A stretch of DNA of 64,000 nucleotides from JANXQG01 sp963804375 (GCA_963804375.1 CAWDQE010000011.1:1-64000), one strand, 5' to 3'. Shown: positions 10,668 to 20,128, counted from the stretch's first letter. The notes: generated from the sequence alone by a model not told the origin. Translations and numbers: made by a program.

Positions 10668-10768
10668 GGCATGGTTCAGAAACGGGGACTGGCTCCGAGC
10701 CCAGTAGCGATTAGGCCGCAAGAAATGGACGCCGGCGAGGTGCCTGTCCCCATTTCTGAACCATGCCC
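10668..10768. mobile_element. Candidate 101-bp MITE-like inverted-repeat element
   Basis: Arms GGCATGGTTCAGAAACGGGG (from 10668) and its near-complement ending at 10768 match over 23 bp with a single mismatch and enclose ~56 nt containing a smaller palindrome (GGCTCCGAGCC). The block is bounded on both sides by the direct repeat GAACTTG (10661-10667 and 10769-10775), which looks like a 7-bp target duplication. It has no coding capacity. It lies just after larC and could also act as a transcript-end hairpin. Confidence 0.5.
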
Positions 10769-10775
10769 GAACTTG

Positions 10776-11043
10776 CAAGGAATCTGGTAAATTACGAATT
10801 CCTGGCAATTGGGGCGGCTAGTTGCATGGATCAAGACGGGGGTTTGCGGGTTATTTCCGGAAAAAACCGGATGTAACGGTAGGCGCACGCCTGAGTGTTG
10901 GTAAGATACTTGTTAGAACCTATGCGAGATTAGGTTTTCCCTTTGAGCCTGGAATGGTTCCAGGCCATCGCGATCGGAGATGTGCGATCCAGTGCATTTC
11001 CGATCGGTGATTCTATTTGTCAAGAGTTTGAAAGGACTAAGAA
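10776..11043. other. Intergenic region with small palindromes
   Basis: No gene seen. It contains CCTGGAATGGTTCCAGG (10949-10965) and an inverted pair CGATCGGA/TCCGATCG around 10970-11008, followed about 25 nt later by an AAAGGA ribosome site for the next gene. These may be operator or leader structures of that gene. Confidence 0.3.
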
Positions 11044-11378
11044 ATGCGGAAGTGTTTACTCATGGCCGTGGTGGCCGTCATGCTGATGTCGCAGTTTGCC
11101 CATGCTCGTTTGTTTGATCGGCTGCGCGCCGTCGCGCAGGCACGACGAAATCGACCGCTGCTGCGACGACCGACAGTTCGGGCAAGGTGACTCCGGCGCC
11201 GACGACTTCCTCGCCAACCCCAGCCCCCGCCCCGGCCCCCATCAAGTCAGACACGACTCCGGCCCCGGCGCCTGCCTCGACCACGCCGGCCGCGACGCCT
11301 CCGGCCCCGGCAACGCCTGCCCCGACTCCGCCGGCAGCCCCCAGCACTCCTGCCCCGACGCCCCCCGATACCAAGTAA
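11044..11378 (+). pseudogene. Small exported Pro/Ala/Thr-rich protein, frame break near 11140
   Basis: The ATG at 11044 (AAAGGA upstream) opens a signal peptide MRKCLLMAVVAVMLMSQFAHA and then FDRLRAVAQA. The frame stops at ~11190, but a shift near 11140 joins it to TTKSTAAATTDSGKVTPAPT and a long Pro/Ala/Thr repeat tail ending ...TPPDTK at 11378. The tail type suggests a low-complexity wall-associated or linker protein. No catalytic domain. The single indel may be an assembly error. Confidence 0.5.
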
Positions 11379-11429
11379 GTCTGAGCGTCGAGCAGCGATG
11401 CAACTGTTTTTTCATGAGCGTGCGCGGGC

Positions 11430-12032
11430 ATGATTCTCACCGACCCGAGCACGCTCTGTTTGATTTTGCTTGCGGTTACTGCCATATTCCTTTTGATTCG
11501 CACGCGGGGCCAGCTCGCCCGCCAGCGGCGGCGATGGGCGACGGAAGAGAGCGAATCTCGCGATTACGACGAGGTGTGGAAGACTTCGTCTTCGTCGGCC
11601 GGCCGCCTGCCGGACGATCTGGCCCGCTGGGAAGTCGAGATGCACGAGACGGCCCGGCAGCTTTCATCCCAATTGGACGCGAAATTGAGCCTGTTGCAAT
11701 CGCTGATTGCCGAGGCTGATCGTGCGGCGGCACGGTTGGAGGATGCTCTGAGCCATGCCTATCCGAGCTTGCCGCCCGGCAGTCAGGCCGAATCGTTGCG
11801 ACCGGCGGCGGGGCACGCGCGCGATGTGCGGCATGAACTGGAAACCGCGGCAGTGGATGCGGATCTTTCACCTTTGGGGGACGAGTCGTCGCGGGCAGCC
11901 GATCGTGCCCGCCGTCGCGAGGAGATCTACCGTCTTGCCGATTACGGCTTCGCCGCCGCGGAGATCGCGCATCGTGTCGGCAGTCCTGTGGGCGAGGTGG
12001 AACTTATCCTGAGCCTGCGGGATGCAAAGTAG
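11430..12032 (+). CDS. Single-pass membrane protein with coiled-coil and C-terminal HTH-like segment
   Basis: 200 residues. An N-terminal membrane helix (LCLILLAVTAIFLLI, ~residues 9-23) is followed by basic residues (cytoplasmic side), a Glu/Ala-rich helical region with probable coiled coil (ETARQLSSQLDAKLSLLQSL), and a C-terminal stretch EEIYRLADYGFAAAEIAHRVGSPVGEVELILSLR that reads like a degenerate helix-turn-helix. The layout resembles the DUF2802/DUF6115-type proteins of unknown function. It lies 120 bp upstream of tRNA-Leu. Function not recognised. Confidence 0.7.
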   Translation: MILTDPSTLCLILLAVTAIFLLIRTRGQLARQRRRWATEESESRDYDEVWKTSSSSAGRLPDDLARWEVEMHETARQLSSQLDAKLSLLQSLIAEADRAAARLEDALSHAYPSLPPGSQAESLRPAAGHARDVRHELETAAVDADLSPLGDESSRAADRARRREEIYRLADYGFAAAEIAHRVGSPVGEVELILSLRDAK

Positions 12033-12151
12033 CGGCTCCAGTCGTCCCGGGGGAACTTGCCACGGGGACGAATCGATGCAACAATATCGCTTTGGGGATG
12101 CCGCTGTGGCGGCTTTTCCCTCACGGTTGCAGCGAATGGAAAACGGAGCAG

Positions 12152-12234
12152 GCCGGAGTGGCGGAATGGCAGACGCGCTGGACTCAAAATCCAGTGTCCG
12201 CAAGGACGTGCGGGTTCAAGTCCCGCCTCCGGTA
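12152..12234 (+). tRNA. tRNA-Leu(CAA)
   Basis: Acceptor 5' GCCGGAG pairs with CTCCGGT (G-U at the first pair). The anticodon arm CTGGA-CTCAAAA-TCCAG gives anticodon CAA. A long class II variable arm (TGTCCGCAAGGACG) and T arm (CGGGTTCAAGTCCCG) follow. CCA is not encoded. The gene is intact even though a mobile element starts inside its 3' half, because the element restores the same sequence. Confidence 0.95.
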
Positions 12235-12236
12235 CT
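12183..12236 (+). repeat. Attachment site, tRNA-proximal copy
   Basis: 54 bp from the anticodon loop of tRNA-Leu to 2 nt past the acceptor end are repeated without mismatch at 60952-61005. Overlap with the 3' part of a tRNA is the classic target of tyrosine recombinases, and such an enzyme is the next gene. Crossover probably occurs in the anticodon-loop part of the repeat, but the exact point cannot be read from sequence. Confidence 0.88.
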
Positions 12237-12240
12237 TCAT

Positions 12241-12281
12241 AAGGCGTTGTCCGACAAGGAGTTCCGACAACGCCTTTCTTG
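12241..12281 (+). terminator. Rho-independent terminator after tRNA-Leu (element-borne)
   Basis: AAGGCGTTGTC (12241-12251) and GACAACGCCTT (12266-12276) form an 11-bp stem with a 14-nt loop, followed by a short T-rich run. It is the element's own terminator: the different hairpin after the distal att copy (61015-61050) presumably terminated the tRNA before insertion. Confidence 0.7.
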
Positions 12282-12459
12282 TCGGCTGAAAGCGGAGTTT
12301 GCCGGTCAGGATTCGATTTCACAGGATTTCACAGCAATGTACCGAACCGCGCCCTGCTGAAAGGCATTGTGGGGCCTATCCCGGTGAGCAAGAAACGAGA
12401 CGAGGCAAGCTGCCCATCACGGCTTGCCTCGCGTTGTTTCCAGGGGTCTCGATTACGCT

Positions 12460-13945
12460 TCAGCCGGAACCCGGCTGGCCGTTCCGGGCCAGGCGTGCGG
12501 CCAGTTCCGTCGCCAACGCCCACTCCTTGGCGTCTGTGGCTGCCCTTAATCGCTCTTCCAACTCGGACCGGGCGTCCCACACGTGGCCGTAACGCTCGGC
12601 GACCTCGGCAGGCAGGCTGGCCATGATCCGGCGATACGTCCGATTGCTCCGCTGTCGCATCGCCTCGTCGGTCTCCTTGACGTAGTTCGTCATCATTACC
12701 GACTCGCTCACCCGAGCGTCGGCGGCAACTTGTCGGTTGATGTCCTCGCCCTGATGGGCGTGTTGCAGCGTTGTCTTGCGGAAGACGTGGACACAAGCAC
12801 GCCCCTTGGCCGACGTCTTCGACCACTCCACGACCCGATTGTAGAACCAGTCTCCGAAACAATCCGGATTGAACTCGGCCGCCAAACCAGTAATCAGATT
12901 GGCTTTGCGGACTCGAAAGCAGCGCAGTTGATCGTTGTAGGCCGCGAACACGAAAGGACTCTTGGTACGGTAACTGAGCAGCTCTTGGTAGACCGCCCCG
13001 GGGAGCCGGAACCACCGCTCCACGCCCCACTTGCCGACGATCTCGAAGTGGCATTCGTTGCCGACCAACCGCAAGGAATCCCATGAAAGCCCGGCGATTT
13101 CCAGCTTCCGGCAGCCCGACCAGAGCAGAACTTTGGTCATTGTCGCCGAGATGGGAACGCCGCTCCAGTGCGCAGCTAGGTGGTCGAGCAGCGACAGCAA
13201 CTCGTTCCCGTCGAACTGCCGGATCGGGCGCTTTGTCCCCTCGATCCAGGTGAACTGATTCCATGGGTTCGATGTGAGGAGTTTTTCCACTGCGACGACC
13301 CCACGGACGCATTTTCGCTTGAGTGCGTTGCGATTGACCCGCTCGAAGGCGGCTTGAAGCGAGCGCGACCAGCGGAGGATATTGTTGGGGGAATAACGTG
13401 GCAGTTCGTCGAGTGGGTCGAGATTGCCCGACTTCCGTCTCTGCGCGGGACTGCTCTGAGTAGTGCTTCACGGGCCGCCGTTTCTCCATGGGTTTTCGGC
13501 GCCAGCTATTGGGTAACGTCATGCAGAGTCGCTGGAAGTTTGCGCAGTCATCGGGCGTGGCACGTGTAATGGGATGCACGCCGGTGATCTCAGAGAAGGC
13601 AGCAAGGGCGTCCAGGCAGTTGGCCAATGACTTGCTCGCGCGCCTCTTCGCACTCTCATCAGTCTTTCGACCAAAGTGCCAACGCTGGATCTCCCGGAAC
13701 TCCTCATCGGTTAAGACAAGATCCTTCGCATGACCGAGTTTGCCGTTGTTTTCGAGCATGCAGACGACCGCTGCCAGGGCCTCCTCGCGGTCCTGCTCAC
13801 CTGTGCTCCGCGCAGCAACCAGCCCAGGCCAAAAGGCATACCACGATCGACGCGGCGGCTTTGGCGGGTAGAGCGTCACCCGCACGGGCCTTCCCTTGGC
13901 ATGGATGATCGCTGTCGTTTTTCGTTGCTGTGGCTTGCGTGGCAT
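12460..13945 (-). CDS. int: Tyrosine recombinase (integrase), one frame break near 13428
   Basis: N-terminal part 13945-13430: MPRKPQQRKTTAIIHAKGRP, an arm/core-binding region with SKSLANCLDALAAFSEITG. A one-base shift near 13428 joins it to NLDPLDELPRYSPNN and the catalytic domain read from 13290. Catalytic residues visible: Arg in WSGCRKLEIAGL, Lys in the KWGVERWFRLP hairpin, HVFRKT (His and second Arg), and the Tyr in SVMMTNYVKE. The enzyme would integrate and excise the element at tRNA-Leu. It points towards the tRNA and ends ~225 bp from it. If the shift is real the enzyme is inactive; it may equally be an assembly indel. Confidence 0.85.
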
Positions 13946-14024
13946 TTGTTAGCGGCTGCTTGGTCCAAGTGTTTGCGGTACCGGATTCTATCTGGCGGTC
14001 AAGTGGATTATCTGGCGCGCTCTT

Positions 14025-14462
14025 CTACCGTTTGTTCAACCACTCATCGACGCGGCGGCGATGGAATTTCCAAACCTTGCCGTTGCCCGTTCCAGGCACG
14101 ATGCAGTGTTTGGGAACGTCGCCCTTGCGGACCATTTCCGCCACCCAGACGAGCGTGCAATCCAGCCGCTTGGCGATGTAATCTGTGCCGACGATGTTCT
14201 CGGGCTCGGGGGCCAAATGATCGGCGAGCCGCACGAGGGTCTGTTGGATTCCTTCCAGCACATCCGCGACCCGGTTGCCGCAATTGTGCCAGTCGTTCAA
14301 AACCTGGAGCAACTCCGTCAGAATGCCTGGATTCGCTGGCGCCGTAATGGAAAGGACACTATCTGCGTCGGTCGTATCCACGTGCTGGGGCGAAAGAACC
14401 CGGAAACTGCCGGGCAGTTTGGTGACGACACCGATGTAGTCTCTGATTCTCAGTTCTCTCAT
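14025..14462 (-). CDS. HTH DNA-binding protein (excisionase/MerR-like C-terminus)
   Basis: Start ATG at 14462 with GAGAGA upstream; the open frame extends further but lacks a better start. 145 residues. The C-terminal ~60 residues (GTDYIAKRLDCTLVWVAEMVRKGDVPKHC...KVWKFHRRRVDEWLNKR) have the winged-helix layout of excisionase/AlpA-type proteins ('helix-turn-helix domain, group 17' style): DNA-sorting helices followed by a Trp-Lys-Phe wing. The N-terminal half is helical with no known domain. It is transcribed towards the integrase gene, and its leader carries copy (a) of the shared 18-nt motif. Likely controls excision or early expression. Confidence 0.7.
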   Translation of the reverse strand: MRELRIRDYIGVVTKLPGSFRVLSPQHVDTTDADSVLSITAPANPGILTELLQVLNDWHNCGNRVADVLEGIQQTLVRLADHLAPEPENIVGTDYIAKRLDCTLVWVAEMVRKGDVPKHCIVPGTGNGKVWKFHRRRVDEWLNKR

Positions 14463-14683
14463 TCTCTCTCGTTCTTTGGCGCATGCGGCCAAGCGTCCCA
14501 GTCCGGCAGTCTTCGAGCTGCTGAGCAATTTTGGATTCGACGGGATGGCGGGGAGGTGGCATTGGGGCAATGGCCGACTAAAATGGGGATGTTCTTGGCC
14601 AACAGCGATGGTAAGCCGCAGGTAAGGGAAAGCCGCTGCCGCTGCTGTTGGCCAGCAGTTGCAGCTCGGATACTCTCTGCCCT

Positions 14684-14701
14684 TATAGGGAAAACCCACA
14701 C
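14684..14701 (-). promoter_or_regulatory. Shared leader motif, copy a
   Basis: GTGTGGGTTTTCCCTATA read on the minus strand, ~220 nt upstream of the HTH gene start at 14462. It is followed by an inverted repeat CTGCTGttggCCAGCAG. Identical 18-mers occur at 16789 and 60016 (plus strand), and a near copy at 16648. The TATA end could be part of a -10 element; GGGTTTTCCC itself can form a small hairpin. Confidence 0.6.
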
Positions 14702-14778
14702 GTGTTGTCATAAACCATTGCCAGGTAATCATTTACGGCCGCTCCGCAGGCCGAATTGCGGGGACCAGAGGATAAATC

Positions 14779-16457
14779 ATGCCTGGGGAATTCGTGCGAA
14801 TTGGCGAAACAACATTCCCGCAGATAGAGCCGCCAATACCGTGTAATCTCTACGAATGGCGCTCGACTACACCTGAGAGGCACGGCAAATTCTCCATCCG
14901 CTTCATTTCGCCTACCGAGGGCTCCCTCGCTGGCCGGTACTGGGTGCAACCCCTACTGGAACTCTGGGTGCAGGAACGGTCGGCCACGACATTCTTAGAG
15001 GAAGCCTGCGCGTACGGTTATGAAATCGTCGCCGAAATGAACCACCACACGCCCGAGCAGCGAGCGGCGTACCGCCTCGCCGCGTGGCTGTTTCGCAATC
15101 GGCACGCCGGCCACATGGCCGTGACACGCGAATTCAAGAGCGCGGCAGATTTTGTGGATTTTTCGAACGCCACAGTCCCCACACTGATAACGCCAGGAAT
15201 CGGCGTGCATCAGTCAGAGGTGGAATGGGAAGGCTCCGATGCTCGCGACATGGCGAAACGACTCCTCAAAGAAGCGTTTGAGGCAGTGCAAGAACAGTTG
15301 GCGGAACATGGAGAGGATCTGCCCCCGCTGAAAGCAAACTTCGAAGGCGTGCTGGAGGTTTATCAGCGATTCGTGACGTACCCCGACCGAAGCGCAAGGA
15401 AGACCCCTATCCGCTTTCGCATATCGAGGAATCCGAGTCGCTGTTCATTTTCCAGTTCCTTACTGAAACGAAGCCCCCGCCCGATTTCCGTCGACTTGAG
15501 AGCTTTGTTGCCGGCTCATTGATCTATGGCCCTACGACTCTGCAAGTTGATCGGGCGACGGTCGCCGCAAATCCTGAGCAATGGAAGTACTTCGTTAGTC
15601 GTCTGGTGGAGAAGTCGGCGGAGTCGGGCATGACGCCAGATGAATTCGACCGCTGGTTGACACGGGTACGAGAAGACGGTTATCTGCAACTAACTAGGGG
15701 CGGGAGGTCCATCCCGCAGCGCAAGCGGGAATATGCTCGTGACCTGCCTGCTCAGTTCATGCGGGTTCTGATGTGGTTGGCCTACCGCATGATGAGCCAT
15801 TGCTATGGCATATTGATGTCCCTGATCGCCATAGATTTGGCTGAAACGGAACACAAGCCGTCGAAGGCGGAGAGAGTGATCTTTCGTCTGGAACACTGCC
15901 AGATGGATTTTCTGGCAGGTTTGCCGCTTGATTTTCTCGACCGGGCGCAACTTCGCTGGATCATCCGACCGTGGCATCGCCTGCTGACGATGCTTGCTCA
16001 TCCCGAGTTCCCGGGAATGTTCGCGCGTGGAGACTTCAGCTTCGATAGCTTCATGCACTTCCCAAGGCTGTTGGGATTCCTTGCCGTTCTGGTGCGAGAA
16101 CGGCGAGAGGCAGACTCCCGCGACAAGGACACGGAGTCGGCCAAGACAATAAGTCTAGATGCGCCGCCACCGCTTACGAACAAGAATCCTCGCAGTCGGC
16201 AACTTACGGAGGAAGAGGATGCCGACCGAGACCGTAAGATAAAACCGGCCAACGTCGAGGTCGCACACACCGATTTGCCAACGCCCATCCGCTTGACTTC
16301 CACACGCTGCCCAGACTGCGGCGACAAATTGCAGGGTGATCGTGTCGAGGACTTTAGTGACGAAACTCATGCCCTCTTCTGGGGATACTGTCGTAAATGC
16401 AATACCTCAAGACTGTACGTGGCGGATCTTGAAGAACTGAAGGAAACCATCCGTTAA
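14779..16457 (+). CDS. Element protein of unknown function with C-terminal zinc ribbon (frame break near 15386)
   Basis: Two adjoining frames, 14779-15385 and 15387-16457, fuse into one ~559-residue protein if one missing base near 15386 is restored: the text then reads ...RFVTYP-PKRKEDPYPLSHIEESESLF... without a break up to the second frame. The C-terminus has CPDCGD...CRKCN, a four-Cys zinc ribbon. No catalytic motif recognised. It is divergent from the HTH gene at 14462, sharing the regulatory gap with motif copy (a). Probably an element-specific regulatory or DNA-associated protein; function not assigned. Confidence 0.6.
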
Positions 16458-16647
16458 CCGCGGTTTCGGCCTCCTCTTGACCGTGCCGGCGGGTTGTACC
16501 GGCAATCCGTCCATTCTGCCCGCCACCGAACCGCCTACGCCTCCTTCTTGAAAACCTGCCGCACACTCGGCCAGCGGCTCGCTGCGACCGACACCTATCA
16601 GTCCGGCAGTGCGTAACACCTTTCTTCGCAACGGCTTACGACGTTCC

Positions 16648-16705
16648 GTGTGGGTTTTCCCTCTATGACGGTAGAGGGTTGACCGTCGTTGGTCAACCGG
16701 TTTTT
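16648..16705 (+). promoter_or_regulatory. Shared leader motif, copy b, with terminator-like hairpin
   Basis: GTGTGGGTTTTCCCTCTA at 16648-16665 differs from the other copies only in the last bases. It is followed by GGTTGACC (16677-16684) and GGTCAACC (16691-16698), an 8-bp stem ending in GGTTTTT, which has the look of an intrinsic terminator or attenuator. No gene start follows directly; the next copy of the motif is 140 bp on. Confidence 0.5.
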
Positions 16706-16788
16706 CGGCGAGGCAGGGCCATGGTGATCGGCTTCCGTCGATGCAAAACGGACGCAACTACAGTTCTCGCCTTGGTTTACACCGTTGC

Positions 16789-16848
16789 GTGTGGGTTTTC
16801 CCTATAAGGAAAGAAGGGCCGATTGTTGTCGGCCAACAACGGTTTTTT
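16789..16848 (+). promoter_or_regulatory. Shared leader motif, copy c, with attenuator-like hairpin
   Basis: Perfect 18-mer at 16789-16806, then GGCCGA (16817-16822)/TCGGCC (16829-16834) with an alternative GTTGT/ACAAC pairing, then six T residues (16843-16848). The excisionase-like gene starts 20 nt after the T run behind AGGTGG. The combination suggests transcription attenuation in the leader; this is inference. Confidence 0.55.
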
Positions 16849-16867
16849 CAAATGAGGTGGAAGAAAC

Positions 16868-17074
16868 ATGGATGAGACATTTTTCACAAGCGGCGAAGCG
16901 GCCGAGACCGTGGGGATCCCGCGTTCGCGATTTCTGTATCTTGTCGAACGTGGCGACTTGCCGGCGCCTAGCCATGCAGTCCCTGGTCGTCGGCTGTTCA
17001 CGGCGGAGGACCTGGAACGCATAAAGGTAGCCCTGGCAAGACTCGCAAAATCAAGCTCAGACGGAAGGGAGTGA
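16868..17074 (+). CDS. MerR/AlpA-type small HTH protein, probable excisionase
   Basis: 68 residues. The core FFTSGEAAETVGIPRSRFLYLVERGDLPAP...GRRLFTAEDLERIK is the standard MerR-type winged helix-turn-helix used by excisionases (Xis, AlpA). ATG at 16868 with AGGTGG at the right distance. Its stop overlaps the GTG of the next gene (GTGA at 17071-17074), so the two are cotranscribed. Expressed from the leader with motif copy (c). Confidence 0.8.
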   Translation: MDETFFTSGEAAETVGIPRSRFLYLVERGDLPAPSHAVPGRRLFTAEDLERIKVALARLAKSSSDGRE

Positions 17075-17435
17075 CCAGTGCCTACATTGCAAGCACAACA
17101 GAACAGTTTTCGGAATCAAGGACGCCGTCGCATTACAACGCCGGTGAAGATGAAGAACATTCTGCAGTGGCCCAGCCGGGCTGAGCAAAGATCGGCACCA
17201 CATCCTTGGTCTGCGGCTGCGCTGGACGGAAAAGAGCCAGAGATATCAGATAGAAAAGTTTCCTAATGATGGTGACCCTATCTGTATTGTCATGGTCCGT
17301 GACGACGATGACGAATTCCCAACAGCGTCGCCTTGGCGACCTATCGCGCAACGTCGAGGGCTAACGGCCGCAAAGAAGTATTGCGAGAAGCACTTTAAGC
17401 AGAAAGAAAGGAAGGCCCATGTTCGACAGGCGTAA
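17071..17435 (+). pseudogene. Small hypothetical element protein, frame break near 17178
   Basis: A GTG start overlapping the preceding stop (GTGA) opens VTSAYIASTTEQFSESRTPSHYN, which stops at 17183. A shift in the CCGGG run near 17178 carries it into LSKDRHHILGLRLRWTEKSQ...DGDPICIVMVRDD...KQKERKAHVRQA, ending at 17433-17435. Mixed charged content without a known domain. The coupling to the HTH gene and the sensible composition in the corrected frame are the only support. Confidence 0.4.
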
Positions 17436-17498
17436 ACCTTCCTCGCCGGTCATGAAGATTGGCATCCCATGCATTTTTACACGGAGCAGTAAACCACG

Positions 17499-18596
17499 AT
17501 GAGCACAGACATCAACAACATTTCTGACAACCAGTCCCACGGGCAGGCCGAGCCGACACAAGAACTTTTACGTCCCGATCAAATACACGCCGACGAAGAC
17601 GTACAGCCTCGCTCAAGTCTCAAGCAGGACGTGATCGAACAGTATGCCGAACGCATCAAGGCCGGCGATGCCTTTCCGCCACTCGACGTGTTCTTCGACG
17701 GCGCCATCTATTGGCTGGCAGACGGATTCCACCGGCTGGAGGCAAGCGAGGAAGCCGGACTGGAATCGATCGCATACAGCGTTCATCAAGGTACCAAGGT
17801 TGACGCCCAGTGGTTCGCCCTTCAGGCGAACAAGGCTCACGGCCTACGTCGGTCCAGTGCCGACAAGGCGAAGGCGGTCAAGGCGGCACTCCAACACCCG
17901 AAGGGCCTCAAGATGAGTGATGGCCAGATTGCGACCCACGTCGGCGTGAGCGACCGCATGGTCGCCAAATACCGCGAGCAACTGACTCCGAAAAATTCGG
18001 AGTCGGCCATCCGCACTGGCCGTGATGGTCGCACGATCAACACGGCTGGGATCGGAAAGCGGAACAACGACAAACCCGCGCCCGCTACGGAGCCCGAAGC
18101 CGAAGCACCTGCCGGTGCCGAGCCGGAACTGGCACCCGAAGCCGGCCTTCTTCCCGCCCCAGAACGTCCCGCAGAACCGAATACGGTCCATGCGGACAAC
18201 CCGCCGCCGTCCTTTCCTGGTCGAGATGTTCACAAGGTCGACGAGGACGGCAAATCGGAAGCGCTGGACCAGGACGAGAAAGCGAAGGACAGCGGACTGA
18301 AAGTGCCGGGTCAGGAGCAGGACGCGAAGGACAGCAATCGAGACGCTTCTGTCCTGCTGGATGATGACGGCCTAGCGGATGCTGACGACGAAGACAACCT
18401 AGAAATTGGGCTCAGCGTCGATGCGTTGAACTATATCGTCGGAACCTTGGGGCAAATCTGTCACAAGTGTCGGAGCATAGCGGATCACGACGAAGTCGGC
18501 CACTTGCCGGCTCGGCATCCGTTCGTTGTCCAAGTCGGAGAACTAATGTCGAAGGCTGAAGACGCACTGAAAGCAGTTCAGCGTGAACTGCAATAA
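17499..18596 (+). CDS. ParB/Srx-domain protein with HTH
   Basis: 365 residues. Residues ~20-110 form a ParB N-terminal (ParB/sulfiredoxin) domain: LLRPDQIHADEDVQPRSSL and LADGFHRLEASEEAG, the latter being the GxHR nucleotide-binding motif. Residues ~130-165 contain an HTH (MSDGQIATHVGVSDRMVAKYR). A long acidic/Pro-Ala linker and an unassigned C-terminal helical region follow. In mobile elements such proteins act in partitioning, replication control or regulation. No ParA is adjacent, which argues against classical segregation. First gene of a same-strand run leading to the primase, DUF3987 and polymerase genes. Confidence 0.8.
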   Translation: MSTDINNISDNQSHGQAEPTQELLRPDQIHADEDVQPRSSLKQDVIEQYAERIKAGDAFPPLDVFFDGAIYWLADGFHRLEASEEAGLESIAYSVHQGTKVDAQWFALQANKAHGLRRSSADKAKAVKAALQHPKGLKMSDGQIATHVGVSDRMVAKYREQLTPKNSESAIRTGRDGRTINTAGIGKRNNDKPAPATEPEAEAPAGAEPELAPEAGLLPAPERPAEPNTVHADNPPPSFPGRDVHKVDEDGKSEALDQDEKAKDSGLKVPGQEQDAKDSNRDASVLLDDDGLADADDEDNLEIGLSVDALNYIVGTLGQICHKCRSIADHDEVGHLPARHPFVVQVGELMSKAEDALKAVQRELQ

Positions 18597-18625
18597 TCCA
18601 TTTATATATCCACAACTAAGGAGTA

Positions 18626-19141
18626 ATGATGATGACTACGACCAACAATAATTTTGAAGACGGCGCCCTCTACCACGGGGAGATCGTCGACCAGATGCTC
18701 TCACAAAGCATGGACGGAGACCTGCAAGCGATCTTCGCCGTGCGCATGACGGCCAAGGTCGTCGGCAGCGAGGCCAGTCCGTGTGACCCGTTCGAGCGCG
18801 ACATCTTCGTCACGTTTGCCGAGGATGAAACCCGTCGGAAGATCGCCCATGGGCAAATCAAGCGGTTGGGGTTCACTGACCCTGATCTGAGTCGCCTGCA
18901 CCCCGATCACCCGCAAGCCGCGAGCATGGTGGGCAAGCGCGTCATGGCACGGGCGAAGGTCAAGGGCGAGAGCACCTATTGGAACTTCGCCTGGGAACGC
19001 CCCAAGCCGCTCGACCTCGCCGCAGCCCAAGCAGCGGCGGCGAAGCTCGCCGGCCTTAAGTCGCCCAGCAACGGGACAATTCCAGGACAATCATCCCTCG
19101 CGACAGGCAACTCCGCTTCGTCGCCGACCGTCAGCCAATAG
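18626..19141 (+). CDS. Conserved element protein next to replication genes (DUF669/SSB-like?)
   Basis: 171 residues. Three ATGs in a row at 18626, 18629 and 18632; AAGGAG at 18618-18623 fits the third best. The core 'ALYHGEIVDQMLSQSMDGDLQAI' and 'FERDIFVTFAEDETRRKIAHGQIKRLG' suggests a beta-rich fold, and the C-terminal Ala/Ser/Gly-rich tail is reminiscent of single-strand-binding-type proteins or DUF669 phage proteins. That assignment is inference from context; no diagnostic motif is visible. The following gene starts 6 nt after its stop. Confidence 0.65.
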   Translation: MMMTTTNNNFEDGALYHGEIVDQMLSQSMDGDLQAIFAVRMTAKVVGSEASPCDPFERDIFVTFAEDETRRKIAHGQIKRLGFTDPDLSRLHPDHPQAASMVGKRVMARAKVKGESTYWNFAWERPKPLDLAAAQAAAAKLAGLKSPSNGTIPGQSSLATGNSASSPTVSQ

Positions 19142-19147
19142 GACTCT

Positions 19148-20128
19148 ATGATGACCAACAATCCGCCTTTTTACGTGCTACGGGTGTTGGAGCAGCTAGT
19201 TGACGTGCGTCCCGTCCCCAGGGGATGGGACGCGCGTTGTCCTTGCCCTAACCATAACCCAACAAGCGACCACGTCGGCGATCAGCATCCGAGCCTTCAC
19301 GTTGCGCTCGGTGATGACGGCCGAATACTAATGAAATGCCGCGTGGGCTGCGCGGTGGACGAGATCCTCGATGCCATCGGATTGGACCGAAAAGACCTCT
19401 TTTGTCCACCAGGTGAAGCCCTACCGCAGCTCGAAGTCAATTCCACCTGCCGACATCGCACAGACATTGATCTGGTTGACGCGGCGTACCAGGCCGTACT
19501 CGTCGAGCTGTCATTATCCGATGAGCATCGGAAGGATCTTCAACGACGCGGCCTTACCGACTGTGAAATCGACCGCCGACAATATCGCAGCTTGCGCAAC
19601 GTCGATCGTGGCCGCGCCGGGAAGGCCGCGGCGGCAAAGGCCGGCGACGACGTCCTGAGTGTTCCTGGTTTCACCCGTGGCACCTATGGGGTCACCCTCA
19701 CAGGAAATGCAACCGGCCTATTGGTCCCCGTGCGGGCACTCGAAGGAAGAATCCAGGCGCTGAAGATTCGTCAGCAAGGTGATCCCAAGTACCTGTACTT
19801 GAGCGACGCTGCCAACACGAGTTCGGGCAGCCCAATACACGTGCCGCTAGGGATCATGCCCCCGGTCGAGATCATCCGCGTGACCGAAGGCGAGCTGAAG
19901 GCCGACGTGTGCATGAGCTTGGATGCCACGCCCACGATCGGCGTGCCGGGCGTGACGCAGTGGAAGTCTGCGATGCCGATCTTAAAGGAATTGCATGCGA
20001 AAACCGTGGTCATTGCCTACGATGCCCCCGACGTGCGCAGCAAGCTTCCAGTCCTTCAACAGGCTGAAGCGTTCTATCACGACCTGAAGACCCAAGGTTT
20101 TGAAGTTGAATTGGAGGACTGGCAATGA
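19148..20128 (+). CDS. DNA primase-like protein, CHC2-type zinc finger plus TOPRIM
   Basis: 326 residues. N-terminal zinc-finger ligands in CPCPNHN and MKCRVGC (residues ~30-65) resemble the CHC2 finger of DnaG-type primases, though the second pair has three instead of two intervening residues. C-terminal half is a DUF3854/TOPRIM-like domain: VTEGELKAD (catalytic Glu), GVPG, and AYDAPDVRSK (the Asp cluster). Family role: primer synthesis or helicase loading in phages and plasmids. It overlaps the next gene by ATGA (20125-20128), showing translational coupling. Confidence 0.8.
   Translation: MMTNNPPFYVLRVLEQLVDVRPVPRGWDARCPCPNHNPTSDHVGDQHPSLHVALGDDGRILMKCRVGCAVDEILDAIGLDRKDLFCPPGEALPQLEVNSTCRHRTDIDLVDAAYQAVLVELSLSDEHRKDLQRRGLTDCEIDRRQYRSLRNVDRGRAGKAAAAKAGDDVLSVPGFTRGTYGVTLTGNATGLLVPVRALEGRIQALKIRQQGDPKYLYLSDAANTSSGSPIHVPLGIMPPVEIIRVTEGELKADVCMSLDATPTIGVPGVTQWKSAMPILKELHAKTVVIAYDAPDVRSKLPVLQQAEAFYHDLKTQGFEVELEDWQ

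Noticed and set aside
12460..13945. Integron integrase (IntI) role for the tyrosine recombinase.
   Set aside because: The gene adjoins the tRNA att site and lies 24 kb from the cassette array; no IntI-specific extra alpha-helix region could be recognised. It fits tRNA integration.
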